64,000 nucleotides of DNA from DASTCZ01 sp035308165. GTDB lineage: Bacteria; Acidobacteriota; Terriglobia; Acidiferrales; UBA7541. Position numbers and translations under genes: made by a program. Where the stretch lies: the NCBI GenBank assembly GCA_035308165.1, contig DATGHC010000009.1:71046-135045 (forward strand), read 5' to 3'. Every line of letters starts with the position of its first letter. The first letter of the stretch is position 1. Below, piece by piece: positions 1-8,270 of the stretch. The notes below the pieces were generated by a model. It saw only the letters and a list, made by a program, of their open reading frames with translations, had not been told where the DNA came from and made no database searches.

Positions 1-1
1 C

Positions 2-490
2 ATCGGCAAAGGCTGGGTGGACCGCGACCGCGTTGGTGCGATGGGCTGGAGCGAAGGCGGTTACATTTCGGCGTTTATCACGGCCTCAAGCGACCGATTC
101 AAAGCCGTTTCCGTTGGCGCTGGGATCTCGGACTGGATGACCTACTACGTGAACACGGACATTCATCCCTTCACGCGGCAATATCTGCACGCCACTCCTT
201 GGGATGATCCTGAAATTTACCGCAAAACTTCGCCGATTTCCTACGTGAAGGCGGCAAAGACGCCCACTCTGATCCAACATGGGGGCAGCGACAAACGCGT
301 GCCGATTCCCAACGGCTTCGAGCTTTACCAGGCTCTTCGCGATCTGGGCGTGCCCGTGCGCATGGTTGTCTATCCCGGATTCGGCCATCCCATCAATAAG
401 CCCAAGCAGCAGCGCTCCGTGACGGAAGAAAACCTGCGCTGGTTTGGGCACTACATCTGGAACGAGCCACTTCCGGACGACATCCACTAA
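2..490 (+). CDS. S9-family serine peptidase, C-terminal part (5' end outside window)
   Basis: The reading frame is open from the first bases of the window, so the gene starts upstream and only about 162 residues are visible. They form the end of an alpha/beta-hydrolase peptidase domain of the prolyl oligopeptidase (S9) type. The nucleophile elbow is GWSEGG, the acid lies in GGSDKRVP and the catalytic histidine in GFGHP, in the order and spacing expected of the family. S9 enzymes cleave peptides after proline or release di- and tripeptides; many acidobacterial members are exported, but the N-terminus is not visible. The domain ends normally at a TAA stop. Specificity cannot be told from this part; an acyl-aminoacyl-peptidase-like or dipeptidyl-peptidase-like enzyme are both possible. 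Confidence 0.85.
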   Translation: MGKGWVDRDRVGAMGWSEGGYISAFITASSDRFKAVSVGAGISDWMTYYVNTDIHPFTRQYLHATPWDDPEIYRKTSPISYVKAAKTPTLIQHGGSDKRVPIPNGFELYQALRDLGVPVRMVVYPGFGHPINKPKQQRSVTEENLRWFGHYIWNEPLPDDIH

Positions 491-541
491 CGCCGGATGC
501 GCAATTGCTGGCATGATGGAAAACAGCCGGCCAGCCAGGTC

Positions 542-2017
542 ATGAGCGCACAGGAATCGTCTCCAACAAGCATCCTCAGCTTGATTCAACGAAATCGACT
601 TGCCGCCGCAGGTCTCGCAGTCATTGCCGCTACGCTGCTGCTGCCCATCTGGATTGTGCGATTTCCGCCGCTTCTCGATTACCCCAACCATCTGGCCAGC
701 AGTTTCGTCCTCGCGCGTCTGCAAAATTCGTCCTACGATTTCGGCCAATACTACAGCGCCAGTTGGGGGCTGAAGCCTTACATCGCTACGGATTTCTTGA
801 TGGGCGCGCTCGGCCGGGTGATGCCGCAGCTTATTGCAGGGAAAATTGTGGTGAGCTTGGGAGTGCTTGGTCTGCCCCTGGCGGCCTGCTTCTTCTTGAG
901 GCAAGCCAATCCCGGCGAGAACGCGCCGGCGCTCTGGGTCTTGCTTGGAGTGCACAATCTCTTCTTTCTCTACGGCTTTGTTGGATTTTATTGCAGCCTG
1001 GCGATGATGTTTCTCGCTCTTGGGCTGTGGCTGCGCTGGCTGAAAACACCTTCCTTCAATTTGTGGATCCTCACATTCCTTGCTTTGATGGCTACCTATT
1101 TCACGCACCTGATTGGTTTCCTGTTTGCCGGACTTGTCATCGGGCTTTATTCCATTACGCGTCTAAACCTGCGCAAATGGTTGCGCTCAGCAGCGCTATT
1201 GGCTGCGGGGGTCATTTTCTACTTCATTTCTTCTCGCGCCGCCGAACACCAAACGAGTGGCGCGGATTTCCGAACGTTGCATGACAAACTCCAGGCATTC
1301 TTGCTGATCTTGCATGGATATTCCAGCAGGCTTGACCAAGTCTCTATCGCCGCGATCGTGTTTTTTTTCTTTTTCGCCTGGTTGTGGAACCGCGAATTCA
1401 AGTGGCAGTGGCGCTGGCTGGTGGTGACCTGTGGACTGGTGATTACTTTCGCCGTGTTGCCGAATGGATTTGGAGAAGGGTACGACATTGACATCCGCGT
1501 GCTGCCAGTATTGTTTGTGGTGCTTTTTGCCACGGCTCGAATTGGCCGCCGCGGGTGGTGGCTCGCTCCACTGGCATTACTGTTGTTTGCCGGGCGGACT
1601 TTCGATGTGACGAACCATTTCCGTGCGGCTCAGCCGGAAATGGCCGGAATGGCCGAGGCCTTTGCCCTGACACCGCCCAACGTGCGCGTGCTGCCTATTG
1701 TCGCGGGCCATGATGAAGATCCCATACTTCAGTACTACGCGCACTTCTGGGCATACGGGGTAATTGAGCGCGGGTGGTTTTCCCCATATCTGCTGGAATC
1801 TCCCGGACTGCTGCCGCTACATATCAAAACCGATTCATACACCCTCGACGGTTTTTGGGATTTGGACTACAACGAAAAAGTGGATTGGGCGCAAGTGCGG
1901 AAGGATTACGACTACGTGTGGGCTTATGACGCGCCGGATTATGATGCTGGACTGCGCGGCGTCGGTAAGCTTGTTTACTTCAGCGGCAAGCTCAAGCTTT
2001 TCCGGTCGCTTAAGTAA
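542..2017 (+). CDS. Polytopic membrane protein, possible GT-C-like fold
   Basis: The protein is about 491 residues and I count ten or eleven hydrophobic segments spread over the first 370 residues, followed by a soluble C-terminal tail of roughly 120 residues. After the first membrane segment comes the loop FPPLLDYPNHLA. An acidic residue in the first extracytoplasmic loop is typical of GT-C glycosyltransferases that use polyprenyl-phosphate sugars, but I do not see enough to assign that function. I prefer the ATG at 542 because the extra 15 residues encoded from 497 are polar and precede an ordinary cytoplasmic start; neither start has a good ribosome binding site. The gene follows the peptidase gene by about 50 bases and could share its transcript. 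Confidence 0.7.
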   Translation: MSAQESSPTSILSLIQRNRLAAAGLAVIAATLLLPIWIVRFPPLLDYPNHLASSFVLARLQNSSYDFGQYYSASWGLKPYIATDFLMGALGRVMPQLIAGKIVVSLGVLGLPLAACFFLRQANPGENAPALWVLLGVHNLFFLYGFVGFYCSLAMMFLALGLWLRWLKTPSFNLWILTFLALMATYFTHLIGFLFAGLVIGLYSITRLNLRKWLRSAALLAAGVIFYFISSRAAEHQTSGADFRTLHDKLQAFLLILHGYSSRLDQVSIAAIVFFFFFAWLWNREFKWQWRWLVVTCGLVITFAVLPNGFGEGYDIDIRVLPVLFVVLFATARIGRRGWWLAPLALLLFAGRTFDVTNHFRAAQPEMAGMAEAFALTPPNVRVLPIVAGHDEDPILQYYAHFWAYGVIERGWFSPYLLESPGLLPLHIKTDSYTLDGFWDLDYNEKVDWAQVRKDYDYVWAYDAPDYDAGLRGVGKLVYFSGKLKLFRSLK

Positions 2018-2275
2018 ATCCCTTTTCGACGTGCGTGCCGAAGCGAAGGCCCTTTTATAATACGACATAGATACCTCCAGTTATTGCCCAGGCATGAATA
2101 ATCCTCTTTGCTAAATTTAAATCGCTCGACTTTCGGGCACACCTTCGCGAGAATGCGGGTGTTTCAGTCGTATGAGCAATAGCTTCGCCCAGTCTGAAGT
2201 TAGCGCCACTACCCGCACGGATAGCGTCAGCGAACAACTCTCTGGACGATTATAAAAAACGAAAGGAAAACCCCT

Positions 2276-2935
2276 ATGAAGCATCCTGGTGTCTTGAGAA
2301 GTAAATGGGGCCTATTACTGGCGGCTATTTGTGTCCTTGCCGTTGCAACCCTTGCAGCTGATGTTGAGGGGAAGTTCTCTCTGTTTGGCAACTCCAAGTT
2401 CGTCACTGGAGGGTTGGGGCCGAACGAGACAGCTGTAGATTTGACCTCCAATTGCGGCGCGCAACCGTACTCCAACACTTGTTCCGTCAATTCTCCTTTT
2501 GTGTTTTCGGGGGTAGCGTTCAATACGAATCCGAACAAACTTCCCACATTGAATCAGCTCACAATCCTCGCAACGGATTACAACATGAATGGAACGGACT
2601 GCAGCGGCGGGTCGCCGCGGTTCGTAATCTTTACAAATCTCCACAACTATGAACTCAACATTGGTCAGGCTCCATTCGGCGGCAACTGCTATTATGGTTG
2701 GCAGAACACCGGGAATGTGGCATCGGCGACTGATCCTACGCCTAGATGGCAGGTCGATGTCGGCAATACGTTTTTCAAGTGGTCCGATGTCCTCGCTTCC
2801 CATGGCAGCGAACAGGTAACAGAAGTGGATATCGTCCTTGACGGCGGCTGGATTGCCCCCAGGGGGCAGGACGTCACCGTCGACAATTTCACTGTTAACG
2901 ACAACGTGTTTCCCGGCAAGGCAGGGCACCACTAG
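2276..2935 (+). CDS. Secreted protein of unknown function
   Basis: This 219-residue protein starts with a clear signal peptide: a basic N-terminus, the hydrophobic run LLLAAICVLAVATLA, and a likely cleavage before ADVEG. The mature part is rich in Asn, Gly and Thr and has five cysteines, the first two in the segment NCGAQPYSNTC, so disulfides in the periplasm or outside the cell are likely. I recognise no family; the composition suggests a beta-rich extracellular domain. The ATG at 2276 is preceded by a purine-rich AAAGGA element. The gene stands alone, is convergent with phoU, and is separated from it by a perfect 10-bp hairpin. Confidence 0.75.
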   Translation: MKHPGVLRSKWGLLLAAICVLAVATLAADVEGKFSLFGNSKFVTGGLGPNETAVDLTSNCGAQPYSNTCSVNSPFVFSGVAFNTNPNKLPTLNQLTILATDYNMNGTDCSGGSPRFVIFTNLHNYELNIGQAPFGGNCYYGWQNTGNVASATDPTPRWQVDVGNTFFKWSDVLASHGSEQVTEVDIVLDGGWIAPRGQDVTVDNFTVNDNVFPGKAGHH

Positions 2936-2965
2936 CTCGAATTCAGGGTGTTGGAGATGAACGGC

Positions 2966-2997
2966 TGCAGGGAGAGGTCATAGGGCTTCTCCCTGCA
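2966..2997. terminator. Hairpin between convergent genes
   Basis: A perfect 10-bp stem (TGCAGGGAGA paired with TCTCCCTGCA) encloses a 12-base loop. It lies between the stop of the secreted-protein gene and the stop of phoU, which converge. There is no U-tract on either strand, so it may be a weak bidirectional terminator or an mRNA 3'-end stabiliser. Confidence 0.5.
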
Positions 2998-3017
2998 ACT
3001 CTTGAGGGAGCTCGGAG

Positions 3018-3683
3018 CTAGCGGCGATCGGGCGCGGAGTGTCGAACGTCGCTGCCCACGACCATGTAAATCACATCTTCGGCAATGTTGGTCGCGTGGT
3101 CGCCGATGCGCTCCAAGTTCTTGGCCACCAGGATCAGCTCAAATGCTGGAAACACAACTGCCGAATCGCCCATCATGTAGGAAAGCAATTCGCGGAAGAT
3201 CTGGTCACGGAGTTGGTCCACCTCGTCATCGCGCTTAAGCACTTCCTTGGCAAGGTCCACGTCTTTGCGCACCAGGGCATTCAGCGAATCGCGCATCATT
3301 TCCTCGGCCAATTCGCTCATGCGTGGGAGATCCACATAGGGCTTGACGCGGGGGTGTCGCACGATACGCTGCGCCGACTGCGCAATATTGACCGCCTGGT
3401 CGCCGATTCTCTCCAGATCATTGTTGATGCGCGCCACGGCAAGAACGAAGCGCAGGTCCGCGGCCATTAACTGATAGAGCGCCAGGAGTTGCACAACGCG
3501 GTCGTCAATCTCCAATTGCAGTTCATTGATCGCCGGCTCTTCATCGAGGACGGAGTGCGCCAACTTCTCATCGGCATCCAGAACGGAGTGGATGGCCTGG
3601 TGCACCGAGCGCTCCGCAAGGCTTCCCATCCAGAGCAGCCGCTCTTTCAACTCTTCCAGATCTTTCTCAAAGTGTCGCTCCAT
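3018..3683 (-). CDS. phoU: Phosphate transport regulator PhoU (pst operon copy)
   Basis: PhoU is a cytoplasmic helical protein that links the Pst transporter to the PhoR kinase and keeps the Pho response off when phosphate is sufficient. The 221-residue length is typical. The two three-helix PhoU repeats are visible: the motif DLERIGDQAVNIAQ near residue 90 and its counterpart NLERIGDHATNIAEDV near residue 190, which supply the metal-binding acidic residues. The gene is last in the pst operon, about 90 bases after pstB. A paralogue follows phoR at 17197-17925, so the organism has two PhoU proteins that may serve different inputs. Confidence 0.93.
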   Translation of the reverse strand: MERHFEKDLEELKERLLWMGSLAERSVHQAIHSVLDADEKLAHSVLDEEPAINELQLEIDDRVVQLLALYQLMAADLRFVLAVARINNDLERIGDQAVNIAQSAQRIVRHPRVKPYVDLPRMSELAEEMMRDSLNALVRKDVDLAKEVLKRDDEVDQLRDQIFRELLSYMMGDSAVVFPAFELILVAKNLERIGDHATNIAEDVIYMVVGSDVRHSAPDRR

Positions 3684-3775
3684 CCGTATCTCCTCGATGC
3701 ACTAACTACAATTCCGGGAAGCAAAGTTCAACCGCCGCTATTGGCCACGCGCAAGTACTTTCGCGCATTCAGAAA

Positions 3776-4573
3776 TCATCCGAATCGTCCGGTGATATAT
3801 GCCTCTGTTCTCGGATCGGTCGGCGTAGTAAACAGGTGCGGAGTCGGGCTGAACTCAACCAATTCGCCAGTGAGCATAAAGGCTGTAAAATCACTCACAC
3901 GCGCGGCCTGTTGCATGTTGTGCGTGACGATTACAATTGTGCAGTTTTCTTTCAACTGGATCAGCAACTCTTCAATTTTCGCTGTGCTGATAGGATCGAG
4001 CGCTGAGCATGGCTCGTCCAACAATAGAACCTCGGGATCCACGGCCAGTGCCCGAGCTATACAGAGTCGCTGTTGCTGGCCTCCGGAAAGCCCATAGGCC
4101 GATTTATTCAGCCGGTCCTTTACTTCTTCCCACAGCGCCGCCCGCCGTAAGCTATGCTCCACAGCATCATGGAGCGCCTTCTTGTGCCCATTAACACGCA
4201 GACCGTAGGCGACGTTGTCATAAATGGATTTCGGGAAAGGGTTAGGTCTTTGGAACACCATGCCGATGCGCCGCCGCAGGCGGGTGACGTCCTGTCTCAG
4301 AATGTCCTCGCCATCTAACTGGATCGTACCTGTCAATCGGGTGTGGCTCAGCGTCTCATGCATCCGGTTGAAAGTGCGCAGCAAGGTGGACTTTCCGCAT
4401 CCCGAAGGCCCAATCAGGGCAGTAACGCGATTTGTGGCGATATTCACATTTACTTTGAAGAGCGCCTGCGTCTTCCCGTAGTAAAAATCAAGATTGGAAA
4501 CCTTCATCCGCATCGGCAAATCTTGTGCGGTTTCCTTGGGGGCTCCGGCCGGTACGGAGGGAACCGAAATCAT
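3776..4573 (-). CDS. pstB: Phosphate ABC transporter ATP-binding protein PstB
   Basis: PstB is the ATPase that drives phosphate import through PstC-PstA. The sequence shows Walker A GPSGCGKST, the Q-loop in GMVFQRPNPFP, the ABC signature LSGGQQQR, Walker B VLLLDEPCSALDP and the switch histidine in IVTHNMQQAA, so it should be catalytically complete. Two starts are credible. The ATG at 4573, used here, has AAGGAG about six bases upstream and gives a normal-length protein of 265 residues. An ATG at 4615 also has AAGGAG about eight bases upstream and would add 14 residues; a GTG at 4624 is too close to that site. This is the only ABC-type ATPase encoded in the window. Confidence 0.95.
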   Translation of the reverse strand: MISVPSVPAGAPKETAQDLPMRMKVSNLDFYYGKTQALFKVNVNIATNRVTALIGPSGCGKSTLLRTFNRMHETLSHTRLTGTIQLDGEDILRQDVTRLRRRIGMVFQRPNPFPKSIYDNVAYGLRVNGHKKALHDAVEHSLRRAALWEEVKDRLNKSAYGLSGGQQQRLCIARALAVDPEVLLLDEPCSALDPISTAKIEELLIQLKENCTIVIVTHNMQQAARVSDFTAFMLTGELVEFSPTPHLFTTPTDPRTEAYITGRFG

Positions 4574-4627
4574 CGGACTCTCCTTATCAAATGCATGTCT
4601 TGCGGATGCGGCCATATCTCCCACTCC

Positions 4628-5476
4628 TTACCTGCCCTGTGCCGTCTGGCGGCCCAGCACCATACGGGTGAGGAGGTTTGTGACCAATACGAGTCCAAGC
4701 AAAACCAACCCCGCAGCCCAGGCTTGTTGATGGAGATCTTCATAAGAAGACATCGCATAATTATAGATAACGACAGGCAACGCCGCCGTCGGCTGGTTGA
4801 ATCCGCTCGACCAGAATTGATTCCCAAAAGCTGTAAACAATAGCGGCGCTGTCTCGCCTGCAACGCGCGCCAACGCCAGCAGGATGGCTGTAATGATACC
4901 TCCAGACGCCGCCGGAACCACAACGGTTAAAATCGTTCGCCATTTGCTCGCGCCCAGTGCCATGGCACCTTCGCGCAGTGATCGAGGCACTGCCTTCAGG
5001 AATTCCTCGCAGCTCCTCAGGATGACGGGAATCATCATAATGCCCAATGCAAATCCCCCGGCCAGCGCCGAAAAATGGTGCATAGACACGACGACGATGG
5101 TATAGGCGAAAATTCCGATGACGATGGAGGGCACGCCATTCATCAGATCAGCGGCATACCGGATGAAGAACGCCCACTTGGCCCCAGCGTATTCAGCCAA
5201 ATAAATCGCGCCGATTAGCCCAATCGGAATGCCGATGGAGGCCGCAACGAGCAAGAGTTTTGCGCTGCCAAGGATGGCATTCGCAATGCCCCCACCAATC
5301 TCCCCCGTTGGGGCGGGCAGATTTGTAAAAAAGGTCCAGTGCAAGGATCGTGCGCCGTTCCAAACAAGAAAACCCAGAATCAAGAACAGGGTGGAAACGG
5401 TCACCAGCGCGCAAATTCCAGTGATACTTAACATCAGGGCATTCAAACTCTTTCGCCAGATGGTGCGGGCAGTCAT
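4628..5476 (-). CDS. pstA: Phosphate ABC transporter permease PstA
   Basis: PstA is one of the two inner-membrane subunits of the phosphate importer. The 282 residues contain about six membrane segments and the binding-protein-dependent transport motif with a coupling helix, visible as ALGASKWRTILTVVVPAA. The segment NGVPSIVIGIFAY before it is typical of the Pst permease family. The start codon overlaps the pstC stop by one base (TAATG), indicating translational coupling, and pstB follows immediately. PstA should pair with PstC at 1:1 and contact PstB through the coupling helix. Confidence 0.95.
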   Translation of the reverse strand: MTARTIWRKSLNALMLSITGICALVTVSTLFLILGFLVWNGARSLHWTFFTNLPAPTGEIGGGIANAILGSAKLLLVAASIGIPIGLIGAIYLAEYAGAKWAFFIRYAADLMNGVPSIVIGIFAYTIVVVSMHHFSALAGGFALGIMMIPVILRSCEEFLKAVPRSLREGAMALGASKWRTILTVVVPAASGGIITAILLALARVAGETAPLLFTAFGNQFWSSGFNQPTAALPVVIYNYAMSSYEDLHQQAWAAGLVLLGLVLVTNLLTRMVLGRQTAQGR

Positions 5477-6462
5477 TATTGCGCTACCCCCGAACCTTTT
5501 CGAGCGGTCATGATGATGAGAACGCGCGCCATGCCGTTCAATACAAGAGTCAGTGCAAGCAGGACCAAGCCCAGCTCCGTCAGAGCACTCAGGTGCAAGT
5601 CTGCGGTCGCCTCGGCAAATTCATTGGCGATCACGGAGGCGATGCTATATCCGGGGGAAAGCAGTGAAGCCGCAACTTTGGGTTGATTTCCAATCACCAT
5701 GGTGACAGCCATGGTTTCACCCAGAGCGCGCGCCATGGAGAGGAATACCGAGCCCATAATTCCGGCCCCCGCGTAGGACACAACCACTTTCCAGGTTGTC
5801 TCCCAGCGAGTGGCTCCCAGCCCCAGCGAGGCTTCACGCTGATCCTGCGGCACAGCCAGCAACACTTCCCGCGAAACGGAAATAATGTAAGGAACAATCA
5901 TGACCGCCAAAACTATGCCGGCAGTAAGAAATCCGACGCCGTAGGCAGGCCCTTTGAACAATGGCAAGAAGCCCAGATTCCTCTTGAGAAATGGTTCGAT
6001 GGTATGCCGCATCAGCGGCACCAATGTAAACACAGCCAGCAAGCCGTAAATTACGCTGGGAACAGCGGCCAAAAGATCGATGACAAAAGAAAGCCCGCGC
6101 GAAAGCTTTGGCGGGGCCAGTTCCGAAAGAAAAATCGCGGCGCCTATACCCAGGGGCACGGCGATAATAAGCGATATGGCGGTTGTGACCAAAGTCCCGT
6201 AGATGAATGGCCAGGAGCCGAACTGCCCGAAATTTGGATCCCAAGTGGAGGTGAAAAAGAAACTGAATCCGAATTTCTGCCGAGAGAGAGTGGAATGAAT
6301 CCAAAGCTCATAGATGAGCAAGAAGGTGATGACGAGAATGCTGGCACCGAAGGTGAGGGTAACCGCATGGGCGAGTTCGTCTCCGTCCCGCAGTAAATTA
6401 AGCAGGGCCCGCGAGCGAGAAATCTGACGCACGGGCCCCGCAGTTGTTGATAAGGTCGCCAT
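5476..6462 (-). CDS. pstC: Phosphate ABC transporter permease PstC
   Basis: PstC is the second inner-membrane subunit of the phosphate importer, 328 residues long. It has a cytoplasmic N-terminus of about 35 residues, a first membrane segment GASILVITFLLIYELWI, a periplasmic loop, and then the permease core including DLLAAVPSVIYGLLAVF and the coupling-helix motif SLGLGATRWETTWKVVV. The gene begins 34 bases after the pstS stop and overlaps pstA by one base, so pstS-pstC-pstA-pstB-phoU reads as a single operon. Confidence 0.95.
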   Translation of the reverse strand: MATLSTTAGPVRQISRSRALLNLLRDGDELAHAVTLTFGASILVITFLLIYELWIHSTLSRQKFGFSFFFTSTWDPNFGQFGSWPFIYGTLVTTAISLIIAVPLGIGAAIFLSELAPPKLSRGLSFVIDLLAAVPSVIYGLLAVFTLVPLMRHTIEPFLKRNLGFLPLFKGPAYGVGFLTAGIVLAVMIVPYIISVSREVLLAVPQDQREASLGLGATRWETTWKVVVSYAGAGIMGSVFLSMARALGETMAVTMVIGNQPKVAASLLSPGYSIASVIANEFAEATADLHLSALTELGLVLLALTLVLNGMARVLIIMTARKGSGVAQ

Positions 6463-6496
6463 AAGTTCTTGACGGGTGAAAAAGCCCCTCCGTCAG

Positions 6497-7519
6497 TTAT
6501 TGAATCAGAGAGATTGCCTTCGCTTCCTTAGCAACAACAGGAGGCGGCAGCTTCGCGTAGGCAAGCCCTTCGCAGTATCCCTGTCCGTCCTTCAACATCC
6601 AGTTCAGGAATCCTTTGAGGATCTCACGCTTGCCCGTATCCTGGATTTGCGCGGGTACCAGCAACCACGTAAAGCTGGAAATAGGATACGCGTTTTTTCC
6701 GGGGGCATTGGTGATCGAGACACGGAAATCATCAGGCATGTCCTTCGCCGCGCCCGCAGCGGCCTCAGAAACCGATGCCAACGTTGCCTTCACAAAATTG
6801 CCCGCGGAATTCTGCACGTCTCCATACAGGATGCCGTTCTGGATGGCGTAGGTCAGCTCAATGTAGCCTATGGAGTTGGGGGTCTGCTTGAGTAGACCGG
6901 CAACACCCTCGCTCTTCGCGCCTCCCAACCCAGTGGGCCAATTGATTGCTGTGTTCGGCCCCCCCGTCTTAGCCTTCCACTCCGGGCTGACTTTCGAAAG
7001 AAAATCGGTCCAGATGTAAGTTGTCCCGCTTCCGTCGGAGCGGTGGATCACAACTATGTCCTCAGCAGGAAACTTGACGCCCGGGTTGGCCTTGGTGATT
7101 TCAGGATCGTTCCACTTGTTGATTGAGCCCAGGAAGATTCCCGCTAGAGCCTTCCCTGTGAATTTCAGCGGTGTGTTGACCCCATCGATGTTGTAACTCG
7201 GAACCGCGGCACCGAGCACGGTCGGGAAATGCAGGATCTTGAAGGGCGCCTGCTTCAGCTGATCATCGGTCATGGGTCCATCGGAGGCGCCAAAATCCAC
7301 AGTCTTGGCGATCAATTGCCGGATTCCGCCGCCCGAGCCTATAGGCTGGTAATTCACTTCGATTTTCGGATTGATCTTCTTGTAGGCGTCAAACCATTTC
7401 GTGTAGATGGGAGCCGGGAAGGTCGCGCCGGCAGCCTGGAGTTGAACAGTCCCCCCTTGGGCGGCTACAAGGCCTGCAATTCCCAAGCAGAGCGACACAA
7501 TGAGCAGTGGCTTTTTCAT
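6497..7519 (-). CDS. pstS: Periplasmic phosphate-binding protein PstS
   Basis: PstS captures phosphate in the periplasm and delivers it to PstC-PstA. The signal peptide is MKKPLLIVSLCLGIAGLVAA. The mature protein opens with LQAAGATFPAPIY, the usual start of the fold, followed by the phosphate-binding segments PIGSGGGIRQL, DFGASDGPM and HRSDGSGTTYIW. I chose the ATG at 7519: GGAGGA lies about ten bases upstream and it gives a clean signal peptide. The alternative ATG at 7546 would place extra charged residues before the signal and would overlap the likely -10 region of the promoter. A Pho-box-like repeat lies about 40 bases upstream, so induction by phosphate starvation through PhoB is expected. 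Confidence 0.95.
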   Translation of the reverse strand: MKKPLLIVSLCLGIAGLVAAQGGTVQLQAAGATFPAPIYTKWFDAYKKINPKIEVNYQPIGSGGGIRQLIAKTVDFGASDGPMTDDQLKQAPFKILHFPTVLGAAVPSYNIDGVNTPLKFTGKALAGIFLGSINKWNDPEITKANPGVKFPAEDIVVIHRSDGSGTTYIWTDFLSKVSPEWKAKTGGPNTAINWPTGLGGAKSEGVAGLLKQTPNSIGYIELTYAIQNGILYGDVQNSAGNFVKATLASVSEAAAGAAKDMPDDFRVSITNAPGKNAYPISSFTWLLVPAQIQDTGKREILKGFLNWMLKDGQGYCEGLAYAKLPPPVVAKEAKAISLIQ

Positions 7520-7559
7520 TTTAATGCGATTCCTCCGTAGCGGCATTCTTGCCGGGCAT

Positions 7560-7577
7560 TGTTACACTCTTGTTACA
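7560..7577 (-). promoter_or_regulatory. Pho-box-like direct repeat before pstS
   Basis: Read on the minus strand, TGTAACA is repeated exactly with a four-base spacer (AGAG). This is the 7-4-7 architecture of a PhoB dimer site (two 7-bp half-sites with 11-bp period). About nine bases further downstream is AAGAAT, a possible -10, as expected when a Pho box replaces the -35. The match is to the architecture; the exact acidobacterial consensus is inferred. Confidence 0.7.
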
Positions 7578-7762
7578 ACGAAGAGAATTAGGGGTGAATG
7601 ACGTAACATCATTATTTTCTATAAGTTAAGAGACTTGGTTGGCTTCGCATTCACGAAAGACTCGGGATATTGAAATAGGTGCCACATGAGCTGCGAACTG
7701 AACTTGATTTCGTTCGCAGTGAGAGTCTATTATCCAGTCGAGACCTTTCTCTTGTGGGGCAT

Positions 7763-7783
7763 TCCCTCGGCAGGCCGGAGGGA
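7763..7783. other. GC-rich imperfect hairpin upstream of a small gene
   Basis: TCCCTC-GGC can pair with GCC-(G)-GAGGGA around a two-base loop, leaving one bulged G. It lies about 20 bases before the ATG at 7804. It has no U-tract and I do not recognise a riboswitch class. It could be a leader structure or simply chance in GC-rich DNA. Confidence 0.25.
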
Positions 7784-7803
7784 TCCCGCCAGACGGCGCA
7801 GTT

Positions 7804-8166
7804 ATGAATCGCACTATGTTGTCAGAGACCACACCTACGCGAAACTTGGCCCGCACTCGGCGCCGCATAGGCAGCATGGCCGTCATTCTGCTTGCCATCA
7901 CCGTGGCTGGCCAGGCCGTCCATGCAAAGGCTTCCCATTACTCCAGGAAGTCGCCTGAGTCGGTATACTTTTCAGCCTCCGTAAAAATTGCCAACCTGGC
8001 ACAGAATTATTCCGCAACACCTGAACATCAAGCGATTCTTCCTGTTGTGTTTGCAATTCGGGAACAGCGGCCCACGCGCGCGGAATCCAGCGTGGAACCC
8101 GGGCACGCGACCAAATCGCGGCCCATTACTTTGCGGCTGCTTCGCTCGCCTCCCGAAACCCTCTAG
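7804..8166 (+). CDS. Possible small exported protein
   Basis: A 120-residue open frame with an arginine-rich N-terminus (NLARTRRRIG), a hydrophobic run MAVILLAITVAG and an AxA-type cleavage site near AVHAKA, which together look like a signal peptide. The rest is polar, rich in Arg, Pro and Ser, and resembles no family I know. No convincing ribosome binding site precedes the ATG, and other frames are also open here. If it is not real, the stretch between pstS and the RraA-like gene is about 750 bases with only the Pho box and a hairpin to report. Confidence 0.35.
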   Translation: MNRTMLSETTPTRNLARTRRRIGSMAVILLAITVAGQAVHAKASHYSRKSPESVYFSASVKIANLAQNYSATPEHQAILPVVFAIREQRPTRAESSVEPGHATKSRPITLRLLRSPPETL

Positions 8167-8270
8167 TCCCTAGCCCTTTCGATTTCTTGACAATTGACAA
8201 TTCCCCGGGATTTCTCGTAAACGTCTCGAACAGAATCTTCGTGACGCGCGAGCCGTAGAGGAGTACATGA

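Noticed and set aside
86..1108. Long minus-strand open frame of 340 codons opposite the peptidase and membrane-protein genes
   Set aside because: Composition is Gln/Arg/His-rich, no domain or start signal is seen, and both plus-strand genes beneath it have recognisable features.
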